Source: Marinomonas arctica
GTDB lineage: Bacteria; Pseudomonadota; Gammaproteobacteria; Pseudomonadales; Marinomonadaceae
Length of the DNA stretch: 64,000 bases
Assembly (NCBI RefSeq): GCF_003259225.1
Contig: NZ_QHJF01000006.1
Span: forward strand, 1-64,000
Direction: 5' to 3'
Part shown: piece after piece, positions 25,991 to 34,026 of the stretch
Numbering within the stretch: the stretch's first letter is position 1
Layout of the letters: every line of letters starts with the position of its first letter
The notes under the pieces: model-generated
The model's database searches: none
Seen by the model: only the letters and a program-made list of their open reading frames with translations
Told to the model about the DNA's origin: nothing
Program-made: the position numbers and the translations under genes

Positions 25991-28486
25991 ATGAATGCTA
26001 CCATCAGCGCCACTCAAAGCTCGATGTTAACAGAGAAACAAATGGCGATATTACAGTCATCTGGACAACATATTGCACCCACTTGGCCATTGGATCAGAT
26101 GATTGCCGTGAACCCTTTTTGGCCAATGCGCCATCAGCCCATTGAACACGCCAGCGCAATACTCAGTACCCTAGGCGATGCGCAATTATTGATGCCAACA
26201 TCCTATTATTTGCAGGGTTATCAATCCGGTGAGATTTCATCCAGTGCTTTAATGAAGGCGGCACAGACACAAGGTATCCCCTTAAAAGAAGCCGCACTGG
26301 TCGCGTTTTTACAAGAAGACACGGCCATCGCAAATTGGCATAACATTTCAGACTTATTGGACAATCAACGCGATCCGCACAAAATGGCCTGGCGCGATGA
26401 AATCACGCATCAAATTAGCCAGTTTTGCGCCGCACATTATCAACAATTGCGCCCTATTCTTGGACGTCAGGACACCGCCCATCAGCCAGACCTATATCAA
26501 CATTGGCTAGACGTTACTCGTCGAGACAAAGGCCTCAGTATTATCTTAGACGAACCAGGGTTACAGGCCTTCTTTCAACAACTGCCCAACACACCTGAGC
26601 AAGTCATCGCAGAAGCCATAAAAACCTTAACACTCAGTGACGATCTACTCGGCCATTATGCCCATGCGTTATTACTTGATATTAATGGCTGGGGTTCGTG
26701 GGTAGCTTACCTGCGTTGGCAAGGTGATCTTTATGATCAGCCACATGACGACATGTTGGCACTCTTGGCCATTCGCATGGCGTGGGAGCTGGTCATCTGG
26801 CGCTACTATCAGGCAAAAGATCCAGATACCGCCGAACTGTTAAAAGTTCTATGGACAAGAGAAAAAAGTCAGCTCCCTCACCTTATACGTCAACAACAAG
26901 ACGCACAACGTCTGTTGTGGGTGTGGGCCAAAGCCGCGGAAATGAGCTATCAACAACGACTCAATCACACCTTACTGACAGCAAAACCACAGCCTGCCGT
27001 TCAAACACCCACGCTACAAGCGGCGTTTTGTATTGATGTGCGCTCTGAAGTCATGCGTCGTGCGTTGGAGGCGCAAAGTGATCATATTCAAACGCTAGGA
27101 TTCGCGGGATTTTTTGGCCTGCCATTGGAATACCAACCCCAAGCAAGCGCCCTCTCTCGCCCACAATTACCAGGGCTGTTAAAACCGGCGATTCGCGCCA
27201 CCGAAGCCATCGCATCAGACAACCGCCCGTTCGACTCTTCATCCGTCGTAAAAACGGCGGTTGGGCTCAATAAACGCGCTCGTTGGCACGGCTGGTCGCA
27301 AGCGGCACCGTCCACCTTCTCCATGGTGGAATCCATGGGTTGGCTGTACGCGTTCAAAATGCTGAAAAAGTCGTTTTTCCCCAATAGCGGAGAAAATCCA
27401 CTGAACCGTCTCAGTCATCATCACAAATGGACACTGACAAAAGAAGATAAACTCTTAACCTTAGAAGAGAAAGCGGGCTTGGCAAAAGGCATCTTGCACG
27501 CCATGGGCTTAACGCATTTTGCGAAGACTATTTTATTGGTTGGACACGGCAGCCACACGACGAATAATCTCCATGCGGCTGGGCTAGATTGCGGTGCCTG
27601 TGGCGGACAGACAGGGGAAATTAATGTACGAGTGCTCGCTCAACTACTCAACGACCAAGCTGTTCGAGCGGAGCTACGAACATCTGATATTGACATCCCA
27701 GACTGCAGCCGATTTGTTGCGGCGCTACACAACACCACCACAGATCACATAAGCTGCTTTGATGACAATGTAGAGGAAAACGTGTGTCACTGGCTCAACG
27801 CAGCCACCAAAAAAGCCCAACGAGAACGCATCGCGCAAATAGATCCAACACTACTCAACGCCAATGATGACAAACTCAACAAAGCGTATCTAAAACGCAG
27901 CCAAGACTGGTCTCAAGTACGCCCCGAATGGGGATTAGCCAATAACGCTGCGTTTATTGTTGCACCAAGAAATTGGACTCGCCAAGTAGACCTACAAGGT
28001 CGCTGCTTTCTTCACGATTACCAATGGCAAAACGATACAGGGTTTAACGTGCTCGAACTCATCATGACGGCCCCGATGATCGTCACCAATTGGATTAATA
28101 TGCAATACAACGCTTCTGTCACTGATCCCTTAAAATACGGCAGCGGCAACAAGGTATTACATAACGCGGTCGGAGGAAACATAGGCGTATTTGAAGGCAA
28201 TGGTGGCGACCTGCGCATTGGCCTTTCATTGCAATCCTTACACAATGGCGAAAAATGGATGCACCAGCCACAACGACTGGCTGTGTATATCGCCGCGCCA
28301 AGAGAAGCCATCGAACAGATCACCGCGAAACACGATAATGTTCGCCACCTGATCGACAACGAATGGCTCTACCTACTGCGCTGGGATGAAAAAGGCACAA
28401 TTGAACGCTTTTACCAACAAACATGGGAGATGCAAACGACAGCTGAAAGCATGTGTGAAAGGAAACAGCAATCTAACATTATTTAA
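25991..28486 (+). CDS. dabA: DabA, cytoplasmic zinc subunit of the DAB inorganic-carbon pump
   Basis: An 831-residue DUF2309 protein that resembles a beta-carbonic anhydrase and works on the inner face of DabB to trap CO2 as bicarbonate. The expected zinc and active-site residues are present: Cys347 and Asp349 (FCIDVRSE), His519 (VGHGSH) and Cys534 (GLDCGACGG). Their spacing is close to that of the Halothiobacillus DabA. AGGAG lies before the ATG. No Calvin-cycle or carboxysome genes are near, so its role is probably bicarbonate supply for anaplerotic carboxylases at low CO2. Confidence 0.93.
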   Translation: MNATISATQSSMLTEKQMAILQSSGQHIAPTWPLDQMIAVNPFWPMRHQPIEHASAILSTLGDAQLLMPTSYYLQGYQSGEISSSALMKAAQTQGIPLKEAALVAFLQEDTAIANWHNISDLLDNQRDPHKMAWRDEITHQISQFCAAHYQQLRPILGRQDTAHQPDLYQHWLDVTRRDKGLSIILDEPGLQAFFQQLPNTPEQVIAEAIKTLTLSDDLLGHYAHALLLDINGWGSWVAYLRWQGDLYDQPHDDMLALLAIRMAWELVIWRYYQAKDPDTAELLKVLWTREKSQLPHLIRQQQDAQRLLWVWAKAAEMSYQQRLNHTLLTAKPQPAVQTPTLQAAFCIDVRSEVMRRALEAQSDHIQTLGFAGFFGLPLEYQPQASALSRPQLPGLLKPAIRATEAIASDNRPFDSSSVVKTAVGLNKRARWHGWSQAAPSTFSMVESMGWLYAFKMLKKSFFPNSGENPLNRLSHHHKWTLTKEDKLLTLEEKAGLAKGILHAMGLTHFAKTILLVGHGSHTTNNLHAAGLDCGACGGQTGEINVRVLAQLLNDQAVRAELRTSDIDIPDCSRFVAALHNTTTDHISCFDDNVEENVCHWLNAATKKAQRERIAQIDPTLLNANDDKLNKAYLKRSQDWSQVRPEWGLANNAAFIVAPRNWTRQVDLQGRCFLHDYQWQNDTGFNVLELIMTAPMIVTNWINMQYNASVTDPLKYGSGNKVLHNAVGGNIGVFEGNGGDLRIGLSLQSLHNGEKWMHQPQRLAVYIAAPREAIEQITAKHDNVRHLIDNEWLYLLRWDEKGTIERFYQQTWEMQTTAESMCERKQQSNII

Positions 28487-28503
28487 CTAGGTTGGCACCG
28501 CTA

Positions 28504-28525
28504 TAGCCTTCTATAACGAAGGCTA
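28504..28525. terminator. Hairpin between convergent dabA and the phosphatase gene
   Basis: TAGCCTTC (28504-28511) pairs with GAAGGCTA (28518-28525). Only a short AAACTTT follows on the plus strand, so it would be a weak terminator of dabA. Confidence 0.4.
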
Positions 28526-28593
28526 AAACTTTCACACCTAAATCAGTAAAAAAGAGTTGGTGTCGTATAGGCCACAGCTAATGAACATTAGCA

Positions 28594-29436
28594 CTAAGTT
28601 GACGTAACTTCAGTAACTTGAAAGTCTTTGATAATTTGATCTTTAATCGCTTCTGTTCTTCCTGCAACAATTACGCCTTTTCGAATAGATGGCTGGTAGT
28701 GTGAGCCATCTAACATACTGACATAACCACCAGCTTCCTGATACGCGAGAATGCCAGCAGCGTGATCCCACACTTTTGGTTTTGGACTCACAAAAAAATC
28801 AACGCCGTTCTGCACCATAGTTCGGTATTCATGACAACAGCAACGCAGGCTAGAAGCTCGAGCATAGTTAACTTGCTGAATGGCAACACGCTCACGAACT
28901 GTGACATTTTCAAACAAGAAGGGTGAAAAGAATCCCACTAATTTAGCGGCGACAGGCTGATCATTTAGCCGTAAACGCCGTGGCAATTGACTCGGTCTAA
29001 CATACCATGCCCCTTCCCCTAAGCTGGCCTCGATCCAATCATCATTTAACGGATCGTATAACAAGCCATATATCGTCTTACCTTGATAAATTGCCGCTAT
29101 TAATACACCAAAGGTGGCTAAACCATGAGCAAAATTCCAAGTTCCATCAATAGGATCAATGATAATAACCAGTTCATCAGTATCAATTTGATCTAATACT
29201 GACTCATTTTCTGAAACAGCTTCTTCACCAATAATAACTGCGTGGGGTAACAATGCTTGAAAGCGCTGCGTTAACGCTTTTTCAGAGGCAACATCCGCTT
29301 CGGTAACCAAGTCATCGAAGCTTGTTTTACACGACACAGCCTCATCCGAAAGCCGTCTAAATCTAGATAAAATCTCTACCTTAGCAACGTCTCGAACGAT
29401 ATCTATCACCTCTGATTTTTGCTTACGAGTTAACAC
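28594..29436 (-). CDS. Inositol-monophosphatase-family sugar phosphatase in the ery locus
   Basis: A 280-residue protein with the metal-dependent phosphatase signatures of the family: GEEAVSEN near 70, DPIDGTWNF near 93-101 and the C-terminal KVWDHAAGILAYQEAGG. It starts at GTG with GGAG five bases upstream; no ATG is in frame nearby. It is the last gene of the DeoR-eryH-eryI run, 32 bases after eryI. The true substrate is unknown. It may remove phosphate from tetrulose phosphates or related toxic by-products, or be a 3',5'-bisphosphate phosphatase carried along by chance. I know of no such gene in the classic Brucella ery operon. Confidence 0.8.
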   Translation of the reverse strand: MLTRKQKSEVIDIVRDVAKVEILSRFRRLSDEAVSCKTSFDDLVTEADVASEKALTQRFQALLPHAVIIGEEAVSENESVLDQIDTDELVIIIDPIDGTWNFAHGLATFGVLIAAIYQGKTIYGLLYDPLNDDWIEASLGEGAWYVRPSQLPRRLRLNDQPVAAKLVGFFSPFLFENVTVRERVAIQQVNYARASSLRCCCHEYRTMVQNGVDFFVSPKPKVWDHAAGILAYQEAGGYVSMLDGSHYQPSIRKGVIVAGRTEAIKDQIIKDFQVTEVTST

Positions 29437-29468
29437 AGCATCTCCACTTTATAATTTATATCAATGAA

Positions 29469-29930
29469 TTACGGACGAACATGATATTTCTCATCAATGG
29501 AATTAATGGCTTTGACATTATCTGCCGAACGACCATTTTCATCAAAAACTTGTGCCAAAAATGCATCCGCAATGGACTTTGCTAACTCTTGTCCGATTAC
29601 ACGAGCGCCCATGGTAATAATTTGTGCGTTATTAGAAAGGGCAGCACGCTCAGCGGAATACGTGTCATGAGTGAGCGCTGCGCGAATTCCAGGTACTTTA
29701 CTTGCCGCTATGCACACACCAATTCCCGTTCCACAGCACAAAATGGCACGATCGTATTTTCCATCCAAAACAGCATTGGCGACACGATCAGATAAATTAG
29801 CGTAAAACGGCTCCATCTCTCCTGTGTCTGTGCGTGAAATTTCTTCCACATCGTAACGATCTTTTAAGTGATCCGCTAAAATTTTTGCTAAACCTTCACC
29901 CGCGCTGTCTCCAGCAATTGCAATTCTCAT
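29469..29930 (-). CDS. eryI: EryI/DerI, D-erythrulose 4-phosphate isomerase (RpiB family)
   Basis: A 153-residue protein of the ribose-5-phosphate isomerase B family. In erythritol-using bacteria this clade turns D-erythrulose 4-phosphate into D-erythrose 4-phosphate, the last step. The active-site region [14 protein letters not shown] (Cys65/66) and the HDTYSAERA segment (His88) are present. The frame opens at 30014 inside eryH, but the ATG at 29930 with GAGGA upstream begins the conserved [11 protein letters not shown]. It is next to eryH, as in Brucella and rhizobia. The same activity (DerI) completes the D-apionate route coded to the right. Confidence 0.88.
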   Translation of the reverse strand: MRIAIAGDSAGEGLAKILADHLKDRYDVEEISRTDTGEMEPFYANLSDRVANAVLDGKYDRAILCCGTGIGVCIAASKVPGIRAALTHDTYSAERAALSNNAQIITMGARVIGQELAKSIADAFLAQVFDENGRSADNVKAINSIDEKYHVRP

Positions 29931-29947
29931 GATGCTATCCTCGGTTT

Positions 29948-30730
29948 TTATAGTGACTTTTGAATCGCTGCGGCACATTTGTTTAAAATATCGATATACC
30001 CCTCTACATTCCAAGCGGATCGACCGATAAATAAACCATCAATATGTTCACAAGCTATCAGTTCTTCACAGTTACTAGGGTTCACCGAGCCTCCATACAG
30101 GCAAGGAACTTTACGTCCCAACACCTGTTCGGCCACATCCAAAATCTCAGCTTGTCTTAAGTCGGCATACTCTGCAGAAGCGGGCACCCCTCGCTCACCG
30201 ATCGCCCAAACGGGCTCATAGGCAAACAAAATAGGGGCGTTTTTTTGGTCGTCGCTCAAAAATTGCAGCGCACCACGCACTTCTTTTGCCAAAACATAAG
30301 AGGCTTGACCACTTTCTTTATCTGCCAAGGTTTCACCAACACAGATAAGAGGAATTAAGCCATGACGAATGGCTGACTCGACCTTACGGCCGACCGTCTC
30401 ATTCGTTTCACCAAAATACTCGCGTCGTTCTGAGTGCCCCAGTTCAACGATATCGAGCTGACAGTCATTTAGCATGAGAGGTGATACTTCACCTGTCCAA
30501 GCACCATGCTCTGCCCAATGCATATTTTGAGCCCCAACTTTTACAGAGGTATCGCGAAGCATTTCTTTTACGTCACGAACACATGTAAAGGCAGGAATAA
30601 CAAATCGCTGAATATTAACATCGGCGTTCACATCATCGGCTTTTAGTGCCGCCGAGAAAGCGTGTGCTTCTTCTAATGTTTTATTCATTTTCCAACTTGT
30701 ACCAACCCAAAACTGCTTTTTATTTGTCAT
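29948..30730 (-). CDS. eryH: EryH/LerI, L-erythrulose 1-phosphate isomerase (TpiA2)
   Basis: A 260-residue TIM barrel of the triose-phosphate isomerase family. Lys14 (TSWKMNK), His100 (ELGHSERR) and Glu173 (AYEPVWAIG) are the catalytic set. The Asn before the lysine in ordinary TPI (GNWKMN) is Ser here, which from memory is typical of the TpiA2 branch. In that branch the enzyme converts L-erythrulose 1-phosphate to D-erythrulose 4-phosphate. The start overlaps the DeoR stop as ATGA, so the two are translationally coupled. It is a shared step for erythritol and D-apionate. Confidence 0.88.
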   Translation of the reverse strand: MTNKKQFWVGTSWKMNKTLEEAHAFSAALKADDVNADVNIQRFVIPAFTCVRDVKEMLRDTSVKVGAQNMHWAEHGAWTGEVSPLMLNDCQLDIVELGHSERREYFGETNETVGRKVESAIRHGLIPLICVGETLADKESGQASYVLAKEVRGALQFLSDDQKNAPILFAYEPVWAIGERGVPASAEYADLRQAEILDVAEQVLGRKVPCLYGGSVNPSNCEELIACEHIDGLFIGRSAWNVEGYIDILNKCAAAIQKSL

Positions 30731-31503
30731 GTCTCTTCCAGTGGTCTCGCAATAGTTAACTGAATACCAGCGTCCACTAATTGTCGTTGAACGCTGGGCT
30801 CTGGAACTTGGTCGGTGATGACCCAGTCAAAATCATCGAGATTTGCCAACACGTGAAGTGCTACGTGGTCAAACCGTGTATGGTTAACCAGCAAACATGT
30901 CTTAACCGCTGCGTTTAGCATGGCTTTCTTCACTCGAATAACATCTGCATCCATATGAAACACTTGGTTTCCTGATACAGCAGGACTCGATAAAAAAGCA
31001 ATGTCCGCTCGCAAGCTGATTAAATTTTGTTCAGCCAATACACCGAAGTAACCATTAAACTTAGAAGAATACATTCCCCCAAGTGCAATAAGATCAATCC
31101 CCTTTTCAAGCTTTAATGTCTCCAAAATAGAGGCATTGTTCGTAATCACCGTCAGTGGTTTTTTACGAGGCAGTATGCTCCCAAGCACGGCCGCCATAGA
31201 GCCATCGTTGACCATAACCGTCATACCAGGCTCAATCAGTTGCAACGCTTCAAACGCCATACGTTCTTTAGCCACACTGCCTTGACGCTCGCGTAACCTG
31301 AAATCACTTTCAAATTGCATTCCCGCTTCAATTGTGGCGCCACCACGCACTTTACGCAGTAAACCACCCGCTTCAAGCTCATCTAAATCGCGGTGAATTG
31401 TCATCTTTGAAACAGCAAAACGCTTTGCCAGTTCCTCTAGATCAACAACCCCTTTTTCAACAAGGAGATCGATAATTTGCTGTCTACGTTCATCACGCTT
31501 CAT
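30727..31503 (-). CDS. DeoR-family repressor of the eryH-eryI operon
   Basis: A 258-residue DeoR-type regulator with an N-terminal winged helix (LAKRFAVSKMTIHRDLDELE, about 25-44) and a C-terminal sugar-phosphate sensor domain with ITNNASILETL and LALGGMYSSKF-like motifs. A GTG at 31509 precedes the ATG at 31503; the ATG gives the common MKRDERRQQI start. It leads the eryH-eryI-phosphatase operon, the position a DeoR gene holds in Brucella ery loci. A perfect 14-bp inverted repeat lies 65-103 bases upstream. It probably responds to a tetrulose phosphate. Confidence 0.85.
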   Translation of the reverse strand: MKRDERRQQIIDLLVEKGVVDLEELAKRFAVSKMTIHRDLDELEAGGLLRKVRGGATIEAGMQFESDFRLRERQGSVAKERMAFEALQLIEPGMTVMVNDGSMAAVLGSILPRKKPLTVITNNASILETLKLEKGIDLIALGGMYSSKFNGYFGVLAEQNLISLRADIAFLSSPAVSGNQVFHMDADVIRVKKAMLNAAVKTCLLVNHTRFDHVALHVLANLDDFDWVITDQVPEPSVQRQLVDAGIQLTIARPLEET

Positions 31504-31567
31504 AAACACTCACTTCGATAGCAAATCTCTTATGCATGTTATAACGTTAAAAATAGCAAATTTAAAG

Positions 31568-31606
31568 TTATATTTAACAAATTTTACTTTATTTTGTTAA
31601 ATATAA
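31568..31606. promoter_or_regulatory. Large palindrome upstream of the DeoR-eryHI operon
   Basis: TTATATTTAACAAA (31568-31581) is the exact reverse complement of TTTGTTAAATATAA (31593-31606), with 11 bases between. It is flanked by GTTATAAC (31538-31545) and a partial copy, GTTATAAAC, starting at 31608. The position ahead of the DeoR gene fits an autoregulatory operator. The right arm also contains a perfect TATAAT (31602-31607) on the plus strand. Confidence 0.6.
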
Positions 31607-31953
31607 TGTTATAAACACAACAAACCTAAGAGATTCTGGGTTAAAATCACAAAAAAACATGAAAACGTCCCGTCTCCACATGACTTGGTCACTAGAATAA
31701 CACTTATAAAACAGAATTTTGATAGTAATATGGGAGGGGCAAAGAAAGGAAAAACGTACCAAACACTTAAAATTTGTGAAAAATCACAAAAAAAATCACA
31801 TCTAACATGAAAAAACAGTCATGACACGACCTCGACCCTTGGCCCAATAATCATCTAGACAAATAAGATGGCTATTGGGCATTTTTTATAATAAATAATA
31901 TTAAGGTCGCAAAATACAACTTCCCCATTGAAGGGGCATTAAAATAATAACCC
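31607..31953. other. Gap between eryD and the DeoR operon
   Basis: No protein gene was seen. The stretch holds a direct repeat, AAATCACAAAAAAA, in two copies (about 31646 and 31781). It also holds a small palindrome TTTGTGA-AAAA-TCACAAA (31773-31790) and a plus-strand terminator with no annotated gene ahead of it (listed separately). The 3' end of eryD has only a weak hairpin (CCCC/GGGG near 31923-31936). Confidence 0.5.
31842..31887 (+). terminator. Orphan plus-strand intrinsic terminator
   Basis: GCCCAATA (31842-31849) pairs with TATTGGGC (31873-31880), with an inner CATCT (31852-31856) and AGATG (31866-31870), followed by six Ts on the plus strand (31882-31887). On the minus strand no T-run follows. 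No plus-strand gene lies upstream within the gap, so it may end an unannotated small RNA. Confidence 0.6.
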
Positions 31954-32925
31954 CTAGTGGTAGGCTAGAATCGCACGGGCAGTGAGCTCATCAGTGATCA
32001 ACCCTGTTAATAAACTTCCTTTGAGAGCCGCTCGAATTGCTTCAATTTTCTCTTCTCCACCAGAGACGGCAATAACTTCACCCTTATTACCCTCTAATGA
32101 AACCGATAGCATACGAGCACTTAAAGATGTTTCAACGATACATCCGTTTTCATCATAAAAATGCCCCATTACCTCACCCACCGCGCCAGACCTAGCGATC
32201 TCAATAATCTCTTCTGGCTTGATAGGACCAGACGCAACCAGCTGAGCCGTTTGAGCGACGGTTCCAATCCCTATGAACTTTACATCCGCATTATTCGCCA
32301 TCGTAAAAACGTCTTGCACACCTTTTTGAGCAAGCAGCACAATTCTGTCTTCTACTGAGTTTGCCAACAGAGGAACTGGCATCGTGTAAGCTGGAGCACC
32401 CGTTTTAGCAGCAATCCAGTGTAAAACATCGTCTCGATTAATCGAGTAATCTCTGGTTAATCCCCCCAATAATGAAACAAATCGGATATTAGGGGTGTCT
32501 AATCTAGGTAGTTGATGAACCACAGCGGCCAACGCCCGCCCAAGCGCGAGACCAATCGTTATATTAGGCCTCATCGTCAAAACGTTTTGTAGATAAGAAG
32601 AACCCGCTTGACCAAGCGTTTTAAGCGGAATCCCCTCTTCCCCTAAATCTGGTGCAACAATACACTGGCCTAAACCAAACCGCTCGATGAGCTGATTTTC
32701 TAGTCTCACACACTCGGTAATATTACCGTCAATAGTAACTTTTACTGCACCCTCGGTGACTGCTTTTGAAATTAACCTATGAACTTTTACAGACGTTAAT
32801 CCAAGCCTTTTAGCCACAGCCGCCTGAGTCAAACCACCAACATAATGCAGCCAAGCTGCTCGAATCGCCAATGAGCCATCGGACTCACTGTTGGATTTTC
32901 TTTCATCCACCCTATGTTGCTCCAT
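31954..32925 (-). CDS. eryD: EryD, SorC-family regulator of erythritol catabolism
   Basis: A 323-residue regulator with an N-terminal helix-turn-helix (LTQAAVAKRLGLTSVKVHRL, about 32-51) and a SorC-type sugar-binding domain. EryD in Brucella represses the ery operon and is released by erythritol. It is the fourth gene in the eryABCD order and lies 156 bases after eryC. The ribosome site is weak. Probable targets are the repeated TGAAATTTATT elements in the eryA/transporter divergent region. Confidence 0.88.
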   Translation of the reverse strand: MEQHRVDERKSNSESDGSLAIRAAWLHYVGGLTQAAVAKRLGLTSVKVHRLISKAVTEGAVKVTIDGNITECVRLENQLIERFGLGQCIVAPDLGEEGIPLKTLGQAGSSYLQNVLTMRPNITIGLALGRALAAVVHQLPRLDTPNIRFVSLLGGLTRDYSINRDDVLHWIAAKTGAPAYTMPVPLLANSVEDRIVLLAQKGVQDVFTMANNADVKFIGIGTVAQTAQLVASGPIKPEEIIEIARSGAVGEVMGHFYDENGCIVETSLSARMLSVSLEGNKGEVIAVSGGEEKIEAIRAALKGSLLTGLITDELTARAILAYH

Positions 32926-33081
32926 CGTTTTCAGTTATGGCAAGTAAGCACGATATTTATACCTGCCTTCCGCTCAATGTTACAGCCTAATTCACCCTAT
33001 TAAAAACCACAAAGCAAAGCCTTAACAATAACACGTCTATTCTAAATACTATGTCAGCCTATAGGATAAAGCCGTGTCTCT

Positions 33082-34014
33082 TTATATGTTTAAGTCTTGC
33101 GCACCACTGTCAATATACGGAGCCCAAAAAGCAATACTTTCAGCTATTTGCGCCACTACCTGCCGGTCTGTAGGGTCACGCTCTTTGAAACTGAGTTCAA
33201 GACAAATTTGATTATCCTTAGCTCCACCTTTCAATAACGCTTCTAATAAAGGTTTAGGTTGAATTCGACCCTTTTGATTATACTCTTTTATAAATGGTCG
33301 ATGTCCTCCTTTATCCATAAGACTCTGCTTGATATGAATAATAGGCGAAACCGATGGCACCTCTTCAGCCCAAGCGTAGGGATCATAGTCCGCTGGATTA
33401 CTGGATGTGACATCCCCATGATCAATATCTGCCATCATCCACATTGGTATCGCCATATTCGCAGCGGTTAGGCGTCTTTGCAGTGCCATAGCGGAAGCAA
33501 TAGTGTCACCAAACTCCCGCCCGATACTCATTGGCTCCCAGTAGACATAATCCAAACCAGCTTGCTTTGCGTGCTCGGCAACTTCTGCCCAGCAATCAAT
33601 GGCAATTTTAGTTAACTCTTCTCTACGAGCCTCAGTATCAAAATCTTTGTATGTCATAATGGCAAACTGTGTTCCAACGGCATGACCGCCTAAATCCGCA
33701 GTGATATCAGCAAAAGTTTTAAACCATTCCACATAATAACGTCGGACATCAGCATCTGGATGTCCAAAATGATTCAAGCGCCCATAAGGACCTGTCATCC
33801 CAGATGTAATTCGAACCCCTGTTCGATTCAAAGCCACCTGCATCTCTCGTGTTAACCGACGAATCACAGAAACTGGCCAACTAGGATTAATGAATTCATG
33901 CGTTAATTGAACATCGCGAATTTTAAGATCATGGGCAACGGTATCAATTAAATCAGCAGGTTCAGCAAATCGATTGACCAGAGGATTGGTATTAAGTCCT
34001 AGTGTTAATGGCAT
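33082..34014 (-). CDS. eryC: EryC, D-erythrulose 1-phosphate 3-epimerase (tetrulose phosphate racemase)
   Basis: A 310-residue TIM-barrel protein of the xylose-isomerase/AP-endonuclease-2 superfamily. EryC epimerises the product of EryB to L-erythrulose 1-phosphate. Likely metal ligands are the acidic and histidine residues in YVYWEPMSIG, ADIDHGD, IIHIKQS and CLELSF. Length matches Brucella EryC (about 309). It lies 12 bases downstream of eryB, with GAGAGATG ahead of the ATG. The family was once mis-annotated as a dehydrogenase. Confidence 0.9.
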   Translation of the reverse strand: MPLTLGLNTNPLVNRFAEPADLIDTVAHDLKIRDVQLTHEFINPSWPVSVIRRLTREMQVALNRTGVRITSGMTGPYGRLNHFGHPDADVRRYYVEWFKTFADITADLGGHAVGTQFAIMTYKDFDTEARREELTKIAIDCWAEVAEHAKQAGLDYVYWEPMSIGREFGDTIASAMALQRRLTAANMAIPMWMMADIDHGDVTSSNPADYDPYAWAEEVPSVSPIIHIKQSLMDKGGHRPFIKEYNQKGRIQPKPLLEALLKGGAKDNQICLELSFKERDPTDRQVVAQIAESIAFWAPYIDSGAQDLNI

Positions 34015-34026
34015 ATTTCATCTCTC

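Noticed and set aside
31773..31790. TTTGTGA-AAAA-TCACAAA as a CRP site
   Set aside because: The spacer between TGTGA and TCACA is four bases, not six, so it does not fit the CRP consensus.
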